From: Pseudomonas sp. SJZ079
GTDB lineage: Bacteria > Pseudomonadota > Gammaproteobacteria > Pseudomonadales > Pseudomonadaceae
NCBI RefSeq assembly: GCF_007993865.1
Contig: NZ_VIUH01000021.1
Coordinates: 1-64,000 of the forward strand
Length of the DNA: 64,000 nt
Direction of reading: 5' to 3'
Position numbers and translations under genes: made by a program. Shown one piece after another: positions 10,592 through 18,945 of the stretch; positions within the stretch are counted from its first letter, which is position 1, and each line of letters opens with the position of its first letter. The notes below the pieces were generated by a model. It ran no database searches and was not told the DNA's origin. It worked only from the letters and a program-made list of their open reading frames with translations.

Positions 10592-10696
10592 AGCCGAACG
10601 GAGCCTGCGCGGCGACGTTGCACCGAGGCACAGGCTCCCCATGCCGGCGTGCTTCGAAGCCAGATGGGGCGGCGAGCCAAGCCATCTGGCTCAGGC

Positions 10697-12583
10697 TCAC
10701 ACCTTGAACTGCCCCAACAAACGATCCTGCCGCCCCACCTGCTCGACCATCGCCGCGCACTGACGTACCTGCTGCTCGGCACCGCCGGCCACGGCATCGC
10801 TGATATCGCGGATGTTGGTGGTGTTGCGGTTGATCTCTTCGCTGGTGGCGCTTTGCTGTTCGGCGGCAGTCGCGATCTGCAGGTTCATCTCGTTGATCCG
10901 GCCGATCGACTCGCGGATGCGCGCCAGCATGTCGTTGGCGGCGCTGGCGTCGTCGGCTGTCTGGCTGGCGCTGTCGCGGTTCTGCTGCATGCGCGACTCG
11001 ACCTGTTTCACCCCGTTCTGCAACTGGTCGATCATCTGACGGATTTCCTGGGTGGAATGTTGGGTGCGCGAGGCCAGCGAACGCACCTCATCGGCCACCA
11101 CGGCAAACCCCCGCCCGGACTCACCGGCGCGGGCCGCCTCGATAGCGGCGTTGAGCGCGAGCAGATTGGTCTGCTCGGCGATGCTGGTGATCACCGCGAG
11201 GATCGACTCGATATTGGCACTGAGCCTGGCCAGTTCGTTGACCGCCTGGCTGGTGTCGTCCATGTCAGCGGCCAGGCGTTTGATCGCCGCACTGGACTGC
11301 GAGACCAGGTTGACGCCAGTCTCGGTGGCCTCACTGGCGGCGCTGGCCGCCTGGGCCGCGGCCTGGGCATTGCACGCGACGTCCTCCGCGGTACTGGCCA
11401 TCTCCTGCATGGCGGTGGCCAGTTGATCCAGCTCCTGCAATTGCTGCTGCAGGCGGCTGGCGGTTTGACTGGCTTCGCTGGAGGTATCGCGGCTGCTGGC
11501 GCGAACCTGCAGGGAGCTGCTCATCACCTCGCCAATCAATGCCTGCAGGCTGTGCAGAAAGCGGTTGAACTCCTCGCCGACCTGGGCGATTTCATCGTTG
11601 CCCTGGATCGGCAGGCGCTGGGTCAGATCACCCTGACCACCGTTGACCTCGCGCAGCGAAGTCCTCAGCTGCAACAGCGGCCGCAACAGGCGCCGCATCA
11701 GTACACCGAGCACCAGCAGCGTCAGCATCACGCCGATGGCGGTACCAGCCGCCGCACGCCAACTGAGGGCGTTCGCTTCAGCCATGACCTTGGCTTCATC
11801 GAGTACCACGCCGATATACCAGCTCATGCCACCAAGGTTGCTCAACGGGATAAAGGACACCAGCAGGTCCTGGCCATCTGCCCGAACCGCGCTGAGCGCC
11901 GGCACCAGGGCCGGGCTCTGACCACCGAACAGGTCACCCAGGGCTTTACCGTTCAGTTCGCCGTTGGGGTGCGAGATGATCTGACCGTTGCCCGCGAGCA
12001 GGAATGCATAGCCGGCACCATTGAAGCTAAAGGTATTGATCGACTCGGCGATGCTCTTGAGGCTGATGTCACCGCCGAAGGCGCCCTTGAACTGGCCCCG
12101 ATCACTGAACTTCGCCACCGCAGAGATCAGGATGTCGCCGCTGCTGGCCACCGCGTAGGGCTCGGTCAACACGGCATGGGATGCCGCCTTGGCCTGAGGA
12201 TACCAAGGCCGCTGGCGGGCATCCCAATCGGCCGCGGGGTGCCACGTGGGGTCGTTGGTGATGGCCTGGCCGCCCGTAGCCTCCAGACCGCCGAACATCG
12301 AGAGAAACTGCGCTCCCAGAACAGGGTCGGCGAACAATTGCTGAATCTGTTCGTCGCCGAAGTTGCGGTCTACCTGCTGCGCAGCCAGGTCGATCAACTG
12401 CAACTTACCGTTCAACCAATTTTCGATCTGCCGAGCCAGCGCCTGGCTCGACTCGGCAATGCTCGCCTGCGCCTGCTCGCGCAATGTCTCGCGAATCTGG
12501 CCGATTTGCAGCAGTGACAGCAGACCACTGCTGATGACCAGAACCAGGGCGGCCACCATTCCAACTTTATTACTTATTTTCAT
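10697..12583 (-). CDS. Methyl-accepting chemotaxis protein with dCACHE sensor domain
   Basis: 628 residues. TM1 is about 8-29, the periplasmic dCACHE region about 35-275, TM2 about 282-302, followed by HAMP and a signalling domain with the tip AGESGRGFAVVADEVRSLA. Against the amino-acid dCACHE motif the protein keeps R125, W127, Y128, Y143 and D172. It has Trp at 120 where Tyr is expected and Val at 145 where Asp is expected, so the ligand may not be an alpha-amino acid. Neighbours (creatinase, transporter, sarcosine operon) suggest an amine or purine-type ligand, but that is inference. The start at 12583 puts TM1 right at the N-terminus. Confidence 0.93.
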   Translation of the reverse strand: MKISNKVGMVAALVLVISSGLLSLLQIGQIRETLREQAQASIAESSQALARQIENWLNGKLQLIDLAAQQVDRNFGDEQIQQLFADPVLGAQFLSMFGGLEATGGQAITNDPTWHPAADWDARQRPWYPQAKAASHAVLTEPYAVASSGDILISAVAKFSDRGQFKGAFGGDISLKSIAESINTFSFNGAGYAFLLAGNGQIISHPNGELNGKALGDLFGGQSPALVPALSAVRADGQDLLVSFIPLSNLGGMSWYIGVVLDEAKVMAEANALSWRAAAGTAIGVMLTLLVLGVLMRRLLRPLLQLRTSLREVNGGQGDLTQRLPIQGNDEIAQVGEEFNRFLHSLQALIGEVMSSSLQVRASSRDTSSEASQTASRLQQQLQELDQLATAMQEMASTAEDVACNAQAAAQAASAASEATETGVNLVSQSSAAIKRLAADMDDTSQAVNELARLSANIESILAVITSIAEQTNLLALNAAIEAARAGESGRGFAVVADEVRSLASRTQHSTQEIRQMIDQLQNGVKQVESRMQQNRDSASQTADDASAANDMLARIRESIGRINEMNLQIATAAEQQSATSEEINRNTTNIRDISDAVAGGAEQQVRQCAAMVEQVGRQDRLLGQFKV

Positions 12584-12656
12584 CGCGTTTGAATTCCCGA
12601 TGACGCTAAACCCGTTTCCGTCCGGCGTTGCGCGCGGACGGCCATTCGCACAGCAA

Positions 12657-12688
12657 AGAGCCACGGACTCCCTCGAGTCCGTGGCTCT
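12657..12688 (-). terminator. Terminator-like hairpin after the symporter gene
   Basis: 13-bp arms AGAGCCACGGACT and AGTCCGTGGCTCT with a 6-base loop. Read on the minus strand it is followed only by a short T stretch. It lies 20 bases beyond the symporter stop and before the chemoreceptor start, so it probably separates the two units. Confidence 0.65.
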
Positions 12689-12707
12689 GTTTATCCGCGC
12701 AGACTGA

Positions 12708-14162
12708 TTAGCCGCGCTGCACCGCTGGTACTCGAACGCGGGTGAACACAGACACCGTCACATAGCAGAAGGACGAAGCCAGACAGCCAATCAGCGGCCC
12801 TTCGACCCAGCCGACATCGGTGGTCAGCAGCAGACCACCGCTGGTGAAGAAGCCGACCAGCATCGCCACCAGGGCGCCGGTCACGTTGCCCTGCCAGAAG
12901 GTCGAGATGAACACCGGACCGATCATCGCCGCCAGCAGGGTGCCGGAGCCGAGAATGCCCAGCCAGGAGAGCATGAACGGCGGCGCATACATCATCATCA
13001 GCAGGCCCAACAGGCCCAGCGCCACCACGGCCACGCGGTTGATGGTCAGCGCATGCGCCGAGTCCACTTTGGCGTGCTTGTTCAGTGCCAGGCGCAGGTC
13101 ATGCGAGGTCGCCGAGGCCACGGTGTGTAGCATCGAGTTGGCGGTGGACTTCATGGCAAAGATGATAAACAGGGTGATCAGGCCCTGCAGCGCCGGATGC
13201 ATGAAGGTCTGCAGGTACATCGGCATGGCATTGTCCGGGTCGGCCAATTGCGGGCCGAAGGCGCGCATGTACAGGCCGACGATCGGGATCAGGCTGAGCA
13301 ACGCGCCGAGAATCGCCACATACACACCGACCTTGTGCATCTTCACCTTGGGCTTGAAGGCCAGGAAGCGAATCGCCATGTATGGCAGCACTGCGGCGAA
13401 CAGGAAGGCATAAGGCAGCACCAGGAATACCGAAGCCTTGCTGTTGCCATAGGGCGCCGCGGTGGCCGGGTTGAGCAGGTTCGGGTCGATGCTGTTGAGG
13501 GTGGTGTGCCAGAGGCCCAGATCGACGCTGGTGAACATCTGGATCATGATCACGATCGCCGCCAATGCCATGCCGCAGACCATCACGGTGTCGGTCCAGG
13601 CCACTGCGGCCAGGCCGCCGAGCATGGTGTAGAGGATGATCACCGAGATCATCAACCAGGCGCTGCTGGTCATCTCGATGTTCAACCAGGAGGCGCCGAG
13701 GATGCCGACCGCCTTGATCTGGCTGACCAGGAACACCATCAGCAGGATGATGGTCATCACCGCCGCCACACCCTGCAACAGACGCCCGCCGTTACCACCG
13801 CCATGAATCTGGCCGATGTACTCGGGGATGGTGTTGCTGCCCATGGTCAGCGCGCGTTTCTGCATGTGATTGGCGAAGAACAGCACCGCGATCATCATCG
13901 CCGGGGCGAAGAAGAAGTTGCCCAGCAACTCGATGGCGCCGAACTCGTAAGCCACCGCCGGTGAGCCCATGAAGCCCCAGCCACTGAAGCCGGTGGCGAC
14001 GATGGTGCTGGCTCCGACGAAGGCGCCGAGACTGCGCCCGGCGAGCAAAAAGCCACCCTCGTCGCTGTCTTTGACTTTGCGTGAGGAGAGAAAGCCGATC
14101 CCGATCATGACCGCAAAAGTGACGATCAGCAGACCCCAGTTGAACCATTCATAGAAGTCCAT
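12708..14162 (-). CDS. Sodium:solute symporter (SSS family)
   Basis: 484 residues with about 13 predicted membrane helices. It begins MDFYEWFNWGLLIVTFAVMIGIGF. The SSS signatures are visible in FLLAGRSLGAFVGASTIVATGFSGWGFMGSP (helix 2) and the GGLAAVAWTDTVMV region. The substrate is not readable from sequence. Creatinase is the next gene upstream on the same strand, so creatine, creatinine or a related amidine is a reasonable guess. An ATG at 14162 preceded by GGAG is preferred. A 37-codon membrane peptide gene ends only 5 bases upstream. Confidence 0.93.
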   Translation of the reverse strand: MDFYEWFNWGLLIVTFAVMIGIGFLSSRKVKDSDEGGFLLAGRSLGAFVGASTIVATGFSGWGFMGSPAVAYEFGAIELLGNFFFAPAMMIAVLFFANHMQKRALTMGSNTIPEYIGQIHGGGNGGRLLQGVAAVMTIILLMVFLVSQIKAVGILGASWLNIEMTSSAWLMISVIILYTMLGGLAAVAWTDTVMVCGMALAAIVIMIQMFTSVDLGLWHTTLNSIDPNLLNPATAAPYGNSKASVFLVLPYAFLFAAVLPYMAIRFLAFKPKVKMHKVGVYVAILGALLSLIPIVGLYMRAFGPQLADPDNAMPMYLQTFMHPALQGLITLFIIFAMKSTANSMLHTVASATSHDLRLALNKHAKVDSAHALTINRVAVVALGLLGLLMMMYAPPFMLSWLGILGSGTLLAAMIGPVFISTFWQGNVTGALVAMLVGFFTSGGLLLTTDVGWVEGPLIGCLASSFCYVTVSVFTRVRVPAVQRG

Positions 14163-14167
14163 GGCGC

Positions 14168-14281
14168 TTACTCCGTCTGTCCGGCGTTTTCTTTGGCGGA
14201 ACGGCACAGATAGGTTCCGGCCGCGATCAGGAGCATGGCGATGTTTAGCGCGATGAAGGTGGTGAGTACCCAGGAGTTCAT
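14168..14281 (-). CDS. Small membrane peptide paired with the SSS symporter
   Basis: 37 residues, beginning MNSWVLTTFIALNIAMLLIA and ending in a short polar tail CRSAKENAGQTE. One predicted membrane helix spans about residues 4-24. AGAGG lies 8-9 bases before the ATG. The stop codon is 5 bases from the symporter start, and the symporter's ribosome site overlaps the end of this gene, which is strong evidence for translation and coupling. Several SSS transporters have small hydrophobic partners (YhdT with PanF, DUF485 with ActP), but I do not recognise this one as a named family. Confidence 0.75.
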   Translation of the reverse strand: MNSWVLTTFIALNIAMLLIAAGTYLCRSAKENAGQTE

Positions 14282-14804
14282 AATCAAAGCCTCTTGTTGT
14301 AATTGTAGTTTTAATAAGCGCTATCTCGGCAGCGAACGGCTTGGGGCGATATCCCCGAGAAACCGTCAGCTACCCCGCTACCTCGGCAGTCAGCCCACGC
14401 AGCGGTTGCATCGGTTCAGGGCATTCCGCGGTGATGGCCCTCCACTATGTGGGTCAACCCGCGCATCGCCCGGGCTGAGCGGCTGGGCACAGCCTGAACG
14501 GCGACCACGGCGTTCGGCACCGGCGCATCAGCGCTAAACCGACCAGCCGCAAGCCGAGCAACGCGGCTGGCTGCCAGTGACGCAGAAGAGAAAATCGCCG
14601 CGCCATGTAGCGGGCTGGGAATGTTTGTCGCGCGGCGGTGCACCATGCCCGGTACGGGCAGGCACAGCACCCCGACTGGTGGGGAAGCTATCCACTGGGA
14701 AAGCTGCTTGAACGTTTTCACCTGACTGCCTCCTGGCCAAACGGCCTGAAGTGAGCAACGGTGGAGTGCCGCACCCTGCGTGGAGGGCACGGCAGCGGCT
14801 GGGA
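14282..14804. other. Gene-free interval before the symporter unit
   Basis: 523 bases between creatinase (ends 14805) and the small peptide gene (starts 14281), both on the minus strand. Frames here lack ribosome sites or recognisable products. It presumably carries the symporter promoter. I see no repeat or clear terminator in it. Confidence 0.4.
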
Positions 14805-16016
14805 TTACTTGCGGATGATGTTGTGCTCTGGGCCGTACGGGAACTTGGTGATGTTCTCCGCACCCTGCTCGTTGACGATCAGGATGTCGTGTTCGCGGTA
14901 ACCGCCCGCGCCCGGACGCCCTTCCGGCAGCATGATCATCGGCTCGATGGACACCACCATGCCCGGCTCGAGCACTGTGTCGATGTCCTCGCGCAGTTCC
15001 AGGCCGGCCTCGCGACCGTAGTAGTGGCTCAGGGTGCCGAACGAGTGGCCGTAGCCGAAGGTGCGGTATTGCAGCAGGTCGTGCTGCAGGAAGATCTCGT
15101 TCAGCTCGTGGGCGATATCGCTGCAACGCATGCCCGGCTTGATCAGCTTGAGACCGGCTTCATGCACTTCGACGTTGACCTGCCACAGACGCAGGTGCTC
15201 GTCGGAGCAATGGTCGAGGAACAGGGTGCGTTCCAGCGCGGTGTAGTAACCGGCGATCATCGGGAAGCAGTTCAGGCTGAGGATGTCGCCCTTGTTCACC
15301 TTGCGGCTGGTCACAGGGTTGTGCGCGCCGTCGGTGTTGATGCCGGACTGGAACCAGGTCCAGGTGTCCATCAGCTCGCCTTCGGGGAAGGTGCGCGCGA
15401 TTTCGCGGACCATCGCCTGAGTGGCGTGCAGCGCTACTTCGTACTCAGGTACCTGATCACGCAGGGCTTCAACCACCGCTGCACCGCCGATGTCGGCGAT
15501 ACGCGCGCCGTGACGGATGATCGTATGCTCTTCGGCGGACTTGACCAGGCGCATCTTCATGCAAGGAGCGGCGACGTCGACCAGTTCGGCGGACGGATAA
15601 CGCGCGGCCAGTTTGTCGCGGTTTTGCAGGTTCAGATGGTCGAACTCGATACCGATACGCCCGGCTTTAGGCACAGCCTGCTGGATGGCGACAAAGAAGT
15701 TATCGCGCTGCCAGTCGGAGTAAACGATGTTGTCGGTGCCGACAGTACGGCGCCACGGCTGGCCACCGTCGATATTGGCAGTGATGGTCACGACCGCGTC
15801 CTGGGTCACTACCGCGGCATAGGGACGACCGAAGGCGCAGTAGACGAAGTCGGTGTAATAGTTGACGTTGTGATAGGAGGTGAAGATCGCCGCGTCGATG
15901 TTTTCTGCCGCCATGTGGGCGCGCAGCTTGGCCTGGCGAGTGGCGTATTCCTGCGCCGAGAAGGTCGATTTTACTTTCTGGCCGTTTTGGATCCGGAGCG
16001 TCTGGGGCATTTGCAT
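14805..16016 (-). CDS. Creatinase (creatine amidinohydrolase)
   Basis: 403 residues, exactly the length of Pseudomonas putida creatinase, and nearly colinear with it from MQMPQTLRIQNGQKV to the C-terminus. It hydrolyses creatine to sarcosine and urea. It has the pita-bread fold with an N-terminal domain to about residue 160 and a catalytic domain containing the TFGYGHSFGTLSHYYGREAG and VVSIEPMIMLPEG segments. As in other creatinases, metal-coordinating aspartates of the peptidase relatives are absent. Its product enters the soxBDAG pathway about 7 kb away. Confidence 0.96.
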   Translation of the reverse strand: MQMPQTLRIQNGQKVKSTFSAQEYATRQAKLRAHMAAENIDAAIFTSYHNVNYYTDFVYCAFGRPYAAVVTQDAVVTITANIDGGQPWRRTVGTDNIVYSDWQRDNFFVAIQQAVPKAGRIGIEFDHLNLQNRDKLAARYPSAELVDVAAPCMKMRLVKSAEEHTIIRHGARIADIGGAAVVEALRDQVPEYEVALHATQAMVREIARTFPEGELMDTWTWFQSGINTDGAHNPVTSRKVNKGDILSLNCFPMIAGYYTALERTLFLDHCSDEHLRLWQVNVEVHEAGLKLIKPGMRCSDIAHELNEIFLQHDLLQYRTFGYGHSFGTLSHYYGREAGLELREDIDTVLEPGMVVSIEPMIMLPEGRPGAGGYREHDILIVNEQGAENITKFPYGPEHNIIRK

Positions 16017-16190
16017 GGCGGGAACCCTTGTTGTTTTCCAGTGACTCGACACACCGGCTTGGTGGGTCGTTGGAATCCATTGCACCAGATGCCGACGCTC
16101 AATTTTTGTACGATTCCGACCTAAAGTTGGTCATATCCGCTCCCCCTGCAACAGCCGCCAAACCAGCCTGAACACCCTCGGAATCAGCGA

Positions 16191-16230
16191 CAAAAAGAGG
16201 CCCGAGCCGTGCTGCCACACGGTCGGGCCT
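16191..16230 (-). terminator. Rho-independent terminator after the second GATase1/AraC regulator
   Basis: On the minus strand AGGCCCGACCGTG pairs, with one mismatch, with CACGGCTCGGGCCT, followed by CTTTTTG. It lies just past the stop at 16262 and separates the regulator from the creatinase gene, so creatinase has its own promoter in 16017-16190. Confidence 0.8.
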
Positions 16231-16261
16231 GAAGGTGGTGTCTGGGCTGTTGACGCTGGGA

Positions 16262-17266
16262 TCAGTGCAGCGCGGCCAGGCACAGACGCGGCCTGTTCAA
16301 GCGCTCACTACGCGGCGCGATGCCGAAATACTCGCGGTAGCATTTGGAAAAGTTCGGCGACGAGCGAAAGCCGCAGCCGGCAGCCACGTCGACGACCGGC
16401 AGCGCGGTCTGCTTGAGCAGCTGGCGGGCGCGGATCAGACGCAGTTTCAGGTAGTAACGCGACGGCGAGCAGCACAGGTACTCGCGAAACAGGCGCTCCA
16501 GCTGACGCCGCGACAACTCGATGAAACTGGCCAGGACGTCGAGCTCCAGCGGTTCCTCCAGGTTGTTCTCCATCAGCACCAGCGCCTCCTGCAACTTCGG
16601 CTGCGTGCAGCCCAGTGCCTGATGCAACGGCAACTGCGGCGCCGCTTCGACGTGCAGCCCCTGATAACCCAGGGTGTCACGGATCGCCGCGAGCAACTGC
16701 GGGCCATGGGTGCGGCCGATCAGCTGCAACATCATCTGCAAACCCGCGGTACCGCCGACGGCGGTATAACGGCCGCGGTCGAGCACGTAAGCCTCCGGGC
16801 TGCTGGCGACCCCGGGGAACGCCTCGCGCAGGTCCACCCGGTATTCCCAGCTCACGCTGCAAGCGTAGCCGTCGAGCAAACCGGCTTGCGCCAGCAGCCA
16901 GCTGCCGGAGCCCAGTGCACCCAGATGAACGCCCTGGTTTGCCTGGCTCTGTAGCCAACGGCTCTGCTCCGGATCGCAACGATACTGACCACCCTCGCCG
17001 CCGCAGAGCAGCAGCGCATCCAGCGCGAACGCCCCCTGGGCGGCGCCATCCGGGGTCACCAGCAGGCCATTGCTGGCGCGCACCGGGCGACCGCCCAGGG
17101 TCAGGGTCTGCCAGCGATAGAGGGTGCGCCCCGAAAGCTGGTTGGCCAGGCGCAGGGGCTCGGTGACCGCCGCCAGAGCGATCAGGCTGAAATGGTCGAC
17201 CAGCAGCAAGCCAATCGACTCCAGTACATGCTCGGCTGGCGGCTGCAGGGCCTCGAAAGCAGACAT
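16262..17266 (-). CDS. GATase1-like AraC-family transcriptional regulator
   Basis: 334 residues with the same architecture as GbdR. A DJ-1/PfpI-like domain (ESIGLLLVDHFSLIALAAVTE, with LGALGSGSWLLAQAGLLDGY where the usual nucleophile Cys is Gly/Ser) precedes a C-terminal AraC domain (RRQLERLFREYLCCSPSRYY and VVDVAAGCGFRSSPNFSKCYREYFG). It is divergent from ltaE and upstream of creatinase, so either may be its target. The ATG at 17266 with GAGAGG upstream is preferred over the longer frame. A creatine-responsive role is a guess. Confidence 0.88.
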   Translation of the reverse strand: MSAFEALQPPAEHVLESIGLLLVDHFSLIALAAVTEPLRLANQLSGRTLYRWQTLTLGGRPVRASNGLLVTPDGAAQGAFALDALLLCGGEGGQYRCDPEQSRWLQSQANQGVHLGALGSGSWLLAQAGLLDGYACSVSWEYRVDLREAFPGVASSPEAYVLDRGRYTAVGGTAGLQMMLQLIGRTHGPQLLAAIRDTLGYQGLHVEAAPQLPLHQALGCTQPKLQEALVLMENNLEEPLELDVLASFIELSRRQLERLFREYLCCSPSRYYLKLRLIRARQLLKQTALPVVDVAAGCGFRSSPNFSKCYREYFGIAPRSERLNRPRLCLAALH

Positions 17267-17627
17267 GCTTGCCTCTCCTCGGTCAGGGCTTGGCGCCGAG
17301 ACCTGAGCGGGCCAGCGCGCACTAGACAGTTGGTTCACCCGACGAAGACGTTGGGCGCTTTGCGAGGATGATTGTCTGCCGAAGCGCGCGGCCAAAACTG
17401 TCTAACGCCGACCCGGAAATGTACCCGGCCACCGCAGCCCATTGGTTCTGCTCGCTGGCCCCGCCCCATTCGGCCTCGTGCCCCAGCCGTGAGCAATGCG
17501 CGTATGAACGATCAGCGAAAAGATCTCGCCTCGGACGGAAATTCGTCGTCAATCCTGTCGTAAAGTAATCGCCCTATACGCCTGCCCAGCTCCGGGCCAC
17601 CAGGCGCACGGCCAGAAGGACTTCGAG
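17267..17627. promoter_or_regulatory. Divergent promoter region, regulator / ltaE
   Basis: 361 bases with no credible gene between two divergent starts. No perfect operator-like palindrome is obvious. It should contain promoters for both genes. Confidence 0.4.
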
Positions 17628-18671
17628 ATGACCGACCAGACCCAACAATTCGCCAGCGACAACTACTCCGGCATCTGCCCGGAAGCCTGGGCCGCCATGG
17701 CCGAGGCCAATCACGGCCACGACCGCGCCTACGGCGAAGACCAGTGGACCGCGCGCGCCGCCGACCACTTTCGCCAGTTGTTCGAGACCGATTGCGAGGT
17801 GTTCTTCGCCTTCAACGGCACCGCGGCCAACTCCCTGGCCCTGGCCGCGCTGTGCCAGAGCTACCACAGTGTGATCTGCTCGGAGACCGCCCACGTCGAG
17901 ACCGACGAGTGCGGCGCCCCGGAGTTCTTCTCCAACGGCTCCAAGCTGCTGCTGGCCAAGACCGAGAACGGCAAACTGACCCCGACGGCGATCCGCGAGA
18001 TCGCCGGCAAACGCCAGGACATTCACTTCCCGAAAGCGCGGGTGGTCACCCTCACCCAGGCCACCGAAGTCGGCACCGCCTACCGCCCCGAGGAAATCCG
18101 CGCGATCAGCGAGACCTGCCGCGAACTGGGCCTCAACCTGCACATGGACGGCGCGCGCTTCTCCAACGCCTGCGCCTTCCTCGACTGCACGCCGGCCGAA
18201 CTGACCTGGAAGGCCGGGGTCGACGTGCTGTGCTTCGGCGGCACCAAGAACGGCATGGCGGTGGGCGAGGCGATCCTGTTCTTCAACAAGGCCCTGGCCG
18301 AGGACTTCGACTACCGCTGCAAGCAGGCCGGCCAGCTGGCCTCGAAAATGCGCTACCTGTCCGCGCCCTGGGTCGGCCTGCTGCAGAACGACGCCTGGCT
18401 GTTCTACGCCAACCACGCCAACCGCTGCGCCCAGTTGCTCGCCGAGCTGGTCAACGACGTGCCAGGCATCAGCCTGATGTTCCCGGTCGAGGCCAACGGG
18501 GTGTTCCTGCAGATGTCCGAACCGGCCCTGGAAGCCCTGCGCAACAAGGGCTGGCGCTTCTACACCTTCATCGGCGCCGGCGGCGCGCGCTTCATGTGCT
18601 CCTGGGATACCCAGGAAGAGCGGGTCAGGGAGCTGGCGGCGGATATTCGCCAGGTGATGCACGCCAGCTGA
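17628..18671 (+). CDS. ltaE: Low-specificity L-threonine aldolase
   Basis: 347 residues, a fold-type I PLP enzyme that cleaves L-threonine, L-allo-threonine or phenylserines to glycine and an aldehyde. The PLP lysine is K207 in LCFGGTKNGMAV. The AFNGTAANSLAL and SETAHVETDECG stretches form the cofactor pocket. In other Pseudomonas genomes ltaE also sits beside glyA-sox, so it belongs to the glycine/serine end of the pathway. An AAGGA site precedes the ATG. Confidence 0.95.
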   Translation: MTDQTQQFASDNYSGICPEAWAAMAEANHGHDRAYGEDQWTARAADHFRQLFETDCEVFFAFNGTAANSLALAALCQSYHSVICSETAHVETDECGAPEFFSNGSKLLLAKTENGKLTPTAIREIAGKRQDIHFPKARVVTLTQATEVGTAYRPEEIRAISETCRELGLNLHMDGARFSNACAFLDCTPAELTWKAGVDVLCFGGTKNGMAVGEAILFFNKALAEDFDYRCKQAGQLASKMRYLSAPWVGLLQNDAWLFYANHANRCAQLLAELVNDVPGISLMFPVEANGVFLQMSEPALEALRNKGWRFYTFIGAGGARFMCSWDTQEERVRELAADIRQVMHAS

Positions 18672-18846
18672 CCTCAGCCTGCCGACATACGAGCGCCCGC
18701 CACGTCGGCTCTGGGCGCTCGAGCACAACGCCGGTGTGCCAAGCCCAGTCGTACTCGCAGTACCGGCCGAGGTTCGCCGCTCAGGCGAACGCCGGCTCCT
18801 GCCATGCCCCCTGCCCTTGCACCTGCCAGAGCCTGCGCAACCGCTG

Positions 18847-18860
18847 TTGATTCAGATCAA
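18847..18860 (+). promoter_or_regulatory. ANR/DNR (FNR-type) box upstream of nirK-like gene
   Basis: TTGATTCAGATCAA is a perfect match to TTGAT-N4-ATCAA and lies 86 bases before the start at 18946. In Pseudomonas such sites bind ANR under low oxygen or DNR with NO, which is the expected control for a denitrification-type nitrite reductase. Confidence 0.85.
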
Positions 18861-18945
18861 TACCCCGAAGCCGCCAAGCGCCTAACGTGAAGCTCAATCC
18901 CGTGGGGCGCGCACCCCTTGCTCGCCCGAGCGAAGGAGGTGACTC

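Noticed and set aside
10600..10690. Terminators between the SouR-like gene and the chemoreceptor gene
   Set aside because: The inverted repeats present (GGAGCCTG/CAGGCTCC with a 23-base loop and GCCAGATGG/CCATCTGGC) have long loops and no T-run, so I did not list them as terminators.
10649..12517. 622-codon plus-strand frame opposite the chemoreceptor
   Set aside because: Antisense of a well-defined MCP; no recognisable fold or start signal.
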